Shown piece by piece: positions 43,182-48,850 of a stretch of 48,850 nt of DNA (position 1 is the stretch's first letter; every line of letters begins with the position of its first letter). Source of the stretch: a bacterium (GTDB lineage Bacteria; Myxococcota_A; Bradymonadia; UBA7976; UBA1532); contig JAUHXC010000063.1 of assembly GCA_030427205.1 (NCBI GenBank), positions 1 to 48,850 of the forward strand, written 5' to 3'. Below the pieces are notes generated by a model that worked only from the letters and a program-made list of their open reading frames with translations, was not told where the DNA came from and ran no database searches. The translations under genes and the position numbers were made by a program.

Positions 43182-44915
43182 CTACTCGAAGAGGCTCTCG
43201 TAGTCGGCGCCGATCCCGAGCTGTACGAACGGCTCGATCACGTCGTCGGCGAGCAGCAGCGCACCCGCCCGCAGATCGAGCCGCAGCGCCCACTTCCCCC
43301 CGTCGAAGGGCCTCACCGCGCTGGTGGACAGCGCCGCGTCGGGCAGCCACCCGCTCTCCCAGCGCCGGCTGAGGGTCCAGCCGACGCCGCCGACCAACCC
43401 GGCGTCGATCTCCCAGCCGTCGCGGTACCACAGGTAGCTGTAGCCCAGCCGGGTGCCCACCACGCCGAAGATCGGGTCGAGCACCTCGCCGTCGCCGTCA
43501 CCGCCGATGCGGTACTCGTGATCGCGGCGACTGATGCCCACGTCGACGAGCACCCGGTGCAGCCCGCGCCCGAAGCGCCCGCGGAAGTCGAGCCCGAAGT
43601 CGGCGTCGGGCAGCGCCAGGATCATGCCCGCAAAGTGCCAGACGGCGCCGACGCCGTAGTACCAGCCGGGTACGAGCGGCGGGGCCAGCGGCATCTCGCC
43701 GAGCAGCTCGGCGACAAGCGGATGGCGGAACGGCTCGATGTACGACTTCTCGAAGTCCTCGGGCGCCGTGCGTCCGCTCACGTCGAGCGTGCCGTCGCGG
43801 GCGGTGAACTCGAACGGTCCGCCCTGGCGCTCGAAGCGGAAGGCGAAGCCCTTGGCGAGGTAGAGCCGGTGCGGGCCCGGCGGCGCGTTGACCGTCGCGA
43901 AGGTATTCGCCGACGTGCCGATGACCTGGCGCCCCGGCACGCCGGGCGTGATGCAGATCCGGGCGGCGGCGTCGGATTGGCGCCAGTCGATGAACGGCAC
44001 GTCGCGGTCCATGCCGGGCGGCGCGGTGGCCGGGCGGATGCCGCTGTTCGAGCCGGACAGGATCCAGCCGACGACGCCGTGCATCTCGCCGTAGGTCACG
44101 ACGCCATCCCGGTTCAGGTCGGCCGGGCCGATGGCCGCCGAGCGCACGGCGTGGCTGAAGAGGCCCCCGTAGCGGCTGTCTTCCCAGGTCAGCTCGGCGG
44201 TGCCGTTGGTCGCCAGCAGCGCTCCGACGCCGGGCAGGCTCTCGGTGAACGGCGAGATCAGCTCTTCGGCCGGAATCGCGCGCTTGGTCCGCCCGCTCAC
44301 CGCACCGCCGCGGGTCGAGAGCAGGTAGAAGCTCTGGCAGGCGTCGACGATCAGGTGCACGTCGGCCCGGTCCGCAAGAGGGCGGAGCACCCGATCGGCG
44401 AGCAGGCGCGCGTCGATGATGCCGTTGTGGCCCGGTCCGCTGCGCTCGGGATCGGGGCGGGCGTATAGCTCGCCGCGGGCCATCACCGCGTTGTCCCGCT
44501 GGTCGCCGTGGCCGACGAAGTAGAGGTAGATCTGCGGCCGCACGTCGTGGTCGGCGGCGTCGAGGGTGGTGACCATCTCGGCGACGGTGCCCGACAGCGC
44601 CCGCCACGTCGGCTCGCGGCGCTCGGGGCCGAACGGGTGGTGCAGGCCGAACGCGTCCTCCGCGTGGACCCACCGCTTGGTGGGGCCCAGCGCGGCAAAG
44701 AACCGGTCCATGTGGCGAAGGTCGTGGGCGACCATCGTCAGCGATGGCGTCTGTGGGCGCTCGGTCGCGTGCGGGTAGCCATAGAGCAGCACGTAGACCG
44801 GCGCGCGGGCGTCGGCCTCCTCGAGCGGCGCGCAGGTCTCGATCGGCTCGGCACGGGCACCGACTGCGAAGGTGAGGAGCAGCAACGCGAGCAGCGGTGG
44901 GCGAGGGCGGGGCAT
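43182..44915 (-). CDS. Secreted caspase-like peptidase with EF-hand loop and C-terminal beta-barrel-like domain, cassette 2
   Basis: The protein has 577 residues from ATG 44915 (GGAGGA upstream); the reading frame is open far beyond this, but that part is antisense to another gene. Signal peptide MPRPRPPLLALLLLTFAVGA, caspase-like fold with His136 in YLYFVGHG and Cys193 in VHLIVDACQSFY, then the EF-hand loop D266-L-N-R-D-G-V-V-T-Y-G-E277. The last about 190 residues read as amphipathic strands (WYYGVGAVWHFAGMILALPD, WALRLDLRAGALLLADD) ending in Phe-Glu, compatible with an outer-membrane barrel. Paralogue of 12615-14408. Divergent from the SUMF1-like gene; a hairpin terminator follows. Confidence 0.8.
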   Translation of the reverse strand: MPRPRPPLLALLLLTFAVGARAEPIETCAPLEEADARAPVYVLLYGYPHATERPQTPSLTMVAHDLRHMDRFFAALGPTKRWVHAEDAFGLHHPFGPERREPTWRALSGTVAEMVTTLDAADHDVRPQIYLYFVGHGDQRDNAVMARGELYARPDPERSGPGHNGIIDARLLADRVLRPLADRADVHLIVDACQSFYLLSTRGGAVSGRTKRAIPAEELISPFTESLPGVGALLATNGTAELTWEDSRYGGLFSHAVRSAAIGPADLNRDGVVTYGEMHGVVGWILSGSNSGIRPATAPPGMDRDVPFIDWRQSDAAARICITPGVPGRQVIGTSANTFATVNAPPGPHRLYLAKGFAFRFERQGGPFEFTARDGTLDVSGRTAPEDFEKSYIEPFRHPLVAELLGEMPLAPPLVPGWYYGVGAVWHFAGMILALPDADFGLDFRGRFGRGLHRVLVDVGISRRDHEYRIGGDGDGEVLDPIFGVVGTRLGYSYLWYRDGWEIDAGLVGGVGWTLSRRWESGWLPDAALSTSAVRPFDGGKWALRLDLRAGALLLADDVIEPFVQLGIGADYESLFE

Positions 44916-45080
44916 GTTCCTCCTGCCAGATCGGGCGCGGGGGCCGACCGTCAAGAGAACACCGCCGGCTGATACCCGCAAGGTCGATCTCGTGCGTTGG
45001 TGCGGCTCGTCGGCCTCGACGCTGGCGCGCCTATCACCAGAGTGGTAGCGTCCTACTGTCATCGGATCCGGGGTGTGTCC
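44916..45080. promoter_or_regulatory. Divergent promoter region of cassette 2
   Basis: These 165 bp separate the caspase-like (-) and SUMF1-like (+) starts, as 12487-12614 does in cassette 1. TAGCGTCCTACTGTCATCGG (45047-45066) carries possible promoter elements for the plus gene; nothing firm can be assigned. Confidence 0.35.
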
Positions 45081-47000
45081 ATGCGCCATCTGCTCGTCAT
45101 CGCGGCGTGCCTGAGCGTCAGCGGCTGTGATGCGTTCTACACGCCTCGATTCGATATCCGCGAGATGCAGGCGTGGCGCCTGTGCCCGACGCCGACCGGT
45201 AAGGTCGAAGCTCACCTGCCCACCGACGCGAACCACTGCGGCGGGTGCGGGAACGCTTGCGGCGACGGGGTCACCTGCGTCGAGGGCGAGTGCAACTACA
45301 GCACGCGGATCCACTGCGGTGGGTCGGGGCGGACGTGCGTTGGATTCGAGGGCGGGGTGGACGTCGACTGCGTTTTCGTCGGGGACGCGGACTTCGATCC
45401 GGCGTTGGGGCCGGTGGTGCGCGGCTACGCCTGCGCGCCGGTCGCCTCGCTGCCGATGGAGCCGGTGGAAGCGCCGATCACACCACCTATCGTCGAGCCG
45501 GTGGATCTGGTGGTCGGCGACCCGCCGCTGGAGCCCGACTGGATCCTGGTGCCGGGGCGCTCGACCAACTGCCGCGATCGGGTCGATCGGAGTTGCTACT
45601 TCACCGAGGTGGAGGTGCGCGACGTCTGCGGCGAGAGTTGCACCGCGCACATCGAGCACGACTTCGAGTTGATGACCACCGAGATGAGCCGGGCGATGTA
45701 TCGCGACCTCGTCTTGCAGTGTGCCTGCGAGGGCAGCGAGCCGCCGCTGTGCGTCGAGTTGTGCCTCGATGACGCCGAGGCCGAGGCGCGGCCGATCACT
45801 GGCTTGTCGTGGTGCCACGCCTACGAGGCCTGTCAGGCGGTAGGTGGGCGGCTGCCGACCTTGATCGAGCGGGCCCGGGTCGAGGCGATGGTCGACGTGG
45901 ATCGGGGGCTCTTCACCCGGCCCGACGTCTGCGGCGAATGGGTCGCCGAGGTCGGCACGGCGCCGATGGTCGCCGAGTGCTACGACCTGCCCGAGACGCT
46001 GGAGTTGGACCGGGTCGATGGTCTGGAGGGCGCCGTGCCCATCGGGACCGAGGTGCTGCCGATGGCGCGGTACTTCTTCCACCTGTTCGGCAACGCCGAC
46101 GAGTGGTTGGCCGACCCACTGGACGGGGCGACGTGCGCGCAGATCACGTCGTCGCAGCCGTGGGGGATCCCCGACGACGTCGATGTTTCCGTTGGTCCGC
46201 GCCTGTCGCGTGGCCGGAGCTTGTTCAGCCCAGCGGGCGAGACCGGCGACCGCACCATTGCCCTCGATCCCGGTGCTCAAGCCGCGGAGTTGGGCGTGCG
46301 CTGCGCCCGGACATCCGTCGACACCGCGCCGACGCCTACGCCCTACTCGGCGACGGTGCCGGCGCGGGACTACGCACGGTGTAGGACGGCGACGGCTGGG
46401 GATCGGTCGGTTCGAGATGCGGTCGGCGACCGCGTATATCAGGCCAGGCGCACGTGCGTAGACTGGCGGGTGACGCCCACCGGCGGCGTCGGCGCAGCCA
46501 TCGAGGACCTGCTCGCTCAAGCGCTCGCCGGAGACCTGACCGGGCTGGCCCGCCACCCTGTGACCTATGAGGGCCGGCCAGTCGAGGTCGGTCAGGCGCG
46601 ATTCGCCGTCGACGAGCAGTGGTGGATCGACGAGCCGGCCAGCGCGCCCGGTGAGTCCATGACGATCGGCCTGCCCGCACCGACGCTGACGGTCGTCTGG
46701 GACGGCGAGTACAACGACTTCGGCCCCGCCTGCTCGACCTACATGGAGGTTGATACGCCGTCGTCTCGGACCGATGGTCGCCAGGTGATCGGTCAGCTGC
46801 TGCGCATCGATGAGCACGCTTTGAGCCAGATCGTCGGCCCCGGGCGCCAAGCCGAGGTCCGGCGGTTCGCCTCTCAGCATCTGGACTGCGCGGAGGGGAC
46901 CGATGGCGCGTGCGACGCGTGGCACCTGCCGATCGTGGTCGAGTTCCGGCGGCTCGAAGCGGTCGATCGGGCGAACCTGTGCGGCGCGCCCGGCGACTGA
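45081..47000 (+). CDS. Cys-rich SUMF1/FGE-like lipoprotein, cassette 2
   Basis: The protein has 639 residues, identical in length to its paralogue at 10567-12486. Signal MRHLLVIAACLSVSGC gives lipid at Cys16. The N-terminal Cys cluster (HCGGCGNACGDGVTC) is followed by SUMF1-like signatures: MTTEMSRAMYRDLVLQC, WCHAYEACQAVGGRLPTLIE, GNADEWLADPLDG and LSRGRSLFSPAGE. The C-terminal extension shares VGQARFAVDEQWWID with the paralogue (IGPARFAMDEQWWLT). No FGE catalytic Cys pair is seen. The ribosome site is weak (GGGGTGTG). It converges on the PLC-like gene with a 2-bp gap. Confidence 0.75.
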   Translation: MRHLLVIAACLSVSGCDAFYTPRFDIREMQAWRLCPTPTGKVEAHLPTDANHCGGCGNACGDGVTCVEGECNYSTRIHCGGSGRTCVGFEGGVDVDCVFVGDADFDPALGPVVRGYACAPVASLPMEPVEAPITPPIVEPVDLVVGDPPLEPDWILVPGRSTNCRDRVDRSCYFTEVEVRDVCGESCTAHIEHDFELMTTEMSRAMYRDLVLQCACEGSEPPLCVELCLDDAEAEARPITGLSWCHAYEACQAVGGRLPTLIERARVEAMVDVDRGLFTRPDVCGEWVAEVGTAPMVAECYDLPETLELDRVDGLEGAVPIGTEVLPMARYFFHLFGNADEWLADPLDGATCAQITSSQPWGIPDDVDVSVGPRLSRGRSLFSPAGETGDRTIALDPGAQAAELGVRCARTSVDTAPTPTPYSATVPARDYARCRTATAGDRSVRDAVGDRVYQARRTCVDWRVTPTGGVGAAIEDLLAQALAGDLTGLARHPVTYEGRPVEVGQARFAVDEQWWIDEPASAPGESMTIGLPAPTLTVVWDGEYNDFGPACSTYMEVDTPSSRTDGRQVIGQLLRIDEHALSQIVGPGRQAEVRRFASQHLDCAEGTDGACDAWHLPIVVEFRRLEAVDRANLCGAPGD

Positions 47001-47002
47001 CC

Positions 47003-48085
47003 TCAGCGGGACTCGAAGACCCCGTCCCGGCACCACGGGGGGGCCGTCACCGGGTTGCAGGTGACCGGGTGCTCGCCCGCTGGCCCGAATACCTCCTCGG
47101 GGAAGCGGGTGCCGACGAAGTGCACCCCCTCTCGACGAAGCAGGGCGGCCTTCTCTGGATCGTCAGTGATGGCGTGCACCAGGAAACCGCGGTCGACCAA
47201 CTCGCGCATCCGCTCGAGATGAGCCATATCGGTCTCGAACTCCCAGAGACCGCTCGGCTCGAAGGTGAACACGACCTCGTCGGCGACCGCCTCGTCCCCT
47301 GCCGTGTCGGGGTCGCCGATCACGAACAGCAGCCGGTCATCCGGGTCGTCTCCGCCGTTCATCAGGTAGGTCGCCCGGGTCGGTCCGCGGTCGTTGAGCA
47401 CGACCATCACTTTGCCCCGGGTCTCCGCGATCGTCGGCCACCCGTCGGCTTGTATCGCCGCCCAGATGCTCGGGTGCTCACCCCGCAGATCCGCGGGCAC
47501 GTAGAGGCGCTCGCGGCCCAGGCCGCTCACCACGTAGCCTTCCAGATCGTCGAGCTGCCACATCACCTGTGAGGGTTGGTCGAACGTATCGGCCTCACCG
47601 AGCAGCACGACGATCAAGGGGTGATCGGGGTGGGCGTCGCACCAGTCCCGTAGATCCCACAAGCAGTGTCGCAGATCGCCAGTCAGCGGCTCTCCGTCGC
47701 GGACGGTCCCACAGTTGTTGAACGCGTCGCCAGCCCACTCAACGGTGATCGGCTCGATGTTGATCCATCCGAGACGATCCCCAGCCACGTCGAAGTCGAA
47801 GACCCGGATACCGCTCTGCACTTGCTCGATCGGCCGCGGGTGGCGCCACCTCACATGACCCCACTCCTCCTCGGGCCGGAGCTCGATCAAGAAGTCGTGA
47901 TAGCTGTTGACCGTCGCCCGCATCTGCATCTGGTTGATGCGCAGCACCTCGTCGCCCGGCAGCCCGCCGTCGACCATCGGCCCCATGTCGCCTGCGCCCC
48001 CGCCATCGTCCATGGGCGCGCCCATATCGGGCATATCGCAGGCGAACAGCCCCAGGGCGAGGGCCGCGACGCAGAGTCGACGCAT
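47003..48085 (-). CDS. PI-PLC-like lipoprotein, cassette 2
   Basis: The protein has 360 residues; AGGAGG precedes ATG 48085. Signal MRRLCVAALALGLFAC gives lipid at Cys16, then a Met/Asp/Gly-rich linker. The core starts RINQMQMRATVNSYH and IEQVQSGIRVFDFDVAGDRL, aligning with GTHNSYH of Ca2+-dependent PI-PLC; the catalytic His position is Val. Strongly shared with cassette 1: QLDDLEGYVVSGLGRERLYV, GWPTIAETRGKVMVVLNDRG, DRLLFVIGDP and the end VHAITDDPEKAALLRREGVH. The fold is expected to be a TIM barrel on the cell surface, possibly binding inositol-lipid-like ligands without cleavage. Confidence 0.75.
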   Translation of the reverse strand: MRRLCVAALALGLFACDMPDMGAPMDDGGGAGDMGPMVDGGLPGDEVLRINQMQMRATVNSYHDFLIELRPEEEWGHVRWRHPRPIEQVQSGIRVFDFDVAGDRLGWINIEPITVEWAGDAFNNCGTVRDGEPLTGDLRHCLWDLRDWCDAHPDHPLIVVLLGEADTFDQPSQVMWQLDDLEGYVVSGLGRERLYVPADLRGEHPSIWAAIQADGWPTIAETRGKVMVVLNDRGPTRATYLMNGGDDPDDRLLFVIGDPDTAGDEAVADEVVFTFEPSGLWEFETDMAHLERMRELVDRGFLVHAITDDPEKAALLRREGVHFVGTRFPEEVFGPAGEHPVTCNPVTAPPWCRDGVFESR

Positions 48086-48250
48086 TTCAACGACCTCCTG
48101 CCATTCAGTTGGGGCAGCCGCTCACCGCCCATGCCTTCCTTTCGGCGTTTTCGGGCGCCGATGGATGACCATCCTGACAAATCGTGGCGACTTCCTCAAT
48201 CCCGCGACGACCGCGGCGAGAACCAGATCTGGCCCCCGAAGGGCCTGGAA

Positions 48251-48453
48251 TCGCCCAGGATGCGGGCCAAGGTCACGGTGAGGCTCACCGCGAGGGTCGC
48301 TATGAGGGTCGGGGCCAAGGTCACGGTGAGGCTCACCGCGAGGGTCGCTACGAGGGTCGGGGTCAAGGTCACGGTGAGGCTCACCGCGAGGGTCACCCCC
48401 AAGGTCGGGTCAAGGTCACGGTGAGGCTCACCGTGAGGGTCGCCCCCAGGATC
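48251..48453 (-). repeat. 12-bp tandem array with 48-bp higher-order unit, 17 units
   Basis: On the plus strand, ACGGTGAGGCTC-ACCGCGAGGGTC-GCTAYGAGGGTC-GGGGYCAAGGTC repeats from 48275, twice in full and twice in altered form, flanked by CCCAGGAT-containing units at both ends. There are 16 units of 12 bp and one of 11 bp. It is the reverse complement of the 8033-8236 family. It fills much of the 490-bp gap between the PLC-like gene and the decarboxylase; the remainder of that gap shows a short AT-rich patch (TTTCTGTACGGATATTTGCC) near 48490 and nothing else I can name. Confidence 0.85.
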
Positions 48454-48575
48454 GGCCGAGGGGTTTCGTGCGTCCGGGGCGGATTCCTGCTTTCTGTACG
48501 GATATTTGCCCGATTCGGGAGGTGTTTGGGGGTCTGATGGCCGCCCGAGCGGCGTATCGGCACCGCGGTTCCAGG

Positions 48576-48850
48576 TCAGCGCGCGCCAACGCCCCGGGCC
48601 ATCGCGTCGGCCGCCGCGGCGATGATCTCCAACGCCTCGTCGACCCGGTCAGCGTGGGTGCGGGCGGAGAGGATCGCGAGTCGCAGGTAGACCGCGTCCC
48701 CGATCCGCGTGCTCGACAGCAGCACTCGCTGGGTGCGGTTGATGCGTTCGAGAAACTCGAGCTGCGCGGCGTCGTCCCGATCCTTCAGCCGGAAGACGGT
48801 GACCGTCAGATCGGGCGCCCAAGGCACATCGAGCCGGCTGTCGGCGGCCA
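48576..48850 (-). CDS. PLP-dependent amino-acid decarboxylase, C-terminal part; runs off the window
   Basis: The visible 91 or so C-terminal residues read AAQLEFLERINRTQRVLLSS then RIGDAVYLRLAILSARTHAD and RVDEALEII. This is the small-domain ending typical of group II decarboxylases (aromatic-amino-acid or glutamate decarboxylase-like; pattern LLxxINxxGxxxLxxTxxxGxxxLRLAxxNxRTT). The PLP-binding Lys lies outside the window. Substrate cannot be inferred. Transcribed toward the array at 48251-48453. Confidence 0.75.
   Translation of the reverse strand, partial: AADSRLDVPWAPDLTVTVFRLKDRDDAAQLEFLERINRTQRVLLSSTRIGDAVYLRLAILSARTHADRVDEALEIIAAAADAMARGVGAR

Noticed and set aside
44916..47036. Extension of the third caspase-like protein to 1284 residues
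   Set aside because: The extra N-terminal 707 residues are antisense to the SUMF1-like gene, while ATG 44915 has a ribosome site and starts a proper signal peptide.

Overview
The window is about 49 kb of very GC-rich DNA from a bacterium that looks like a myxobacterium or close relative (Myxococcota). This is inferred from content, not from a marker gene. It carries Hanks-type Ser/Thr kinases with single membrane spans, many short-signal lipoproteins with Asp/Pro-rich linkers, Cys-rich 'DNDCDG' metal-binding repeats fused to sulfatase-modifying-factor (SUMF1/FGE) folds, a vWA lipoprotein, secreted caspase-like proteins, and large intergenic gaps filled with short-period degenerate repeats. 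No rRNA, tRNA or CRISPR array was seen.

Layout. 1-1690 (-): N-terminal fragment of a tyrosine recombinase and two unknown genes. 2331-6009 (+): overlapping J-like/Hsp70/unknown operon. 6270-7647 (-): Xis-like and integrase genes. 7648-9438: long non-coding stretch holding three different 11-12 bp periodic arrays. 9439-22393: surface and lipoprotein island (PI-PLC-like, SUMF1-like, caspase-like with beta-barrel, vWA, second caspase-like, small lipoprotein, MopE/SUMF1-like, SGNH-like). 22404-24582 (-): putative PD-(D/E)xK nuclease and partner. 24806-27047 (+): small protein, two-TM protein and Ser/Thr kinase. 27487-32745 (+): rdrA-rdrB, a RADAR anti-phage system, between a transposase-like remnant and a truncated integrase. 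32768-36912: small and broken genes typical of a decayed mobile element. 36991-40974 (-): SUMF1-like lipoprotein, Ser/Thr kinase, two-TM protein. 41554-42979 (-): intact integrase with Xis-like partner. 43182-48085: second copy of the PLC / SUMF1-like / caspase cassette in mirror orientation. 48576-end (-): C-terminus of a PLP-dependent decarboxylase.

How the genes relate. The most striking structure is a three-gene cassette present twice in opposite orientation: PI-PLC-like lipoprotein converging on a 639-residue SUMF1-like lipoprotein, which diverges from a secreted caspase-like protein with an EF-hand loop and a C-terminal beta-barrel-like region. In both copies the sequence on the outer side of the PLC gene holds an array of about 200 bp with a 12-bp unit and 48-bp higher-order repeat. 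The third caspase-like gene and a duplicated 70-bp caspase 3' end flank the vWA gene, pointing to local duplication. RADAR is a known defence system and sits among recombinase genes. The kinases form two paralogous modules, each with a two-TM partner gene overlapping the kinase by 4 bp.

The least explained signal is the set of exactly phased intergenic arrays, including 20 units of CCRGA at a strict 11-bp step at 9095-9314. They occur only between genes and match no feature class known to me.
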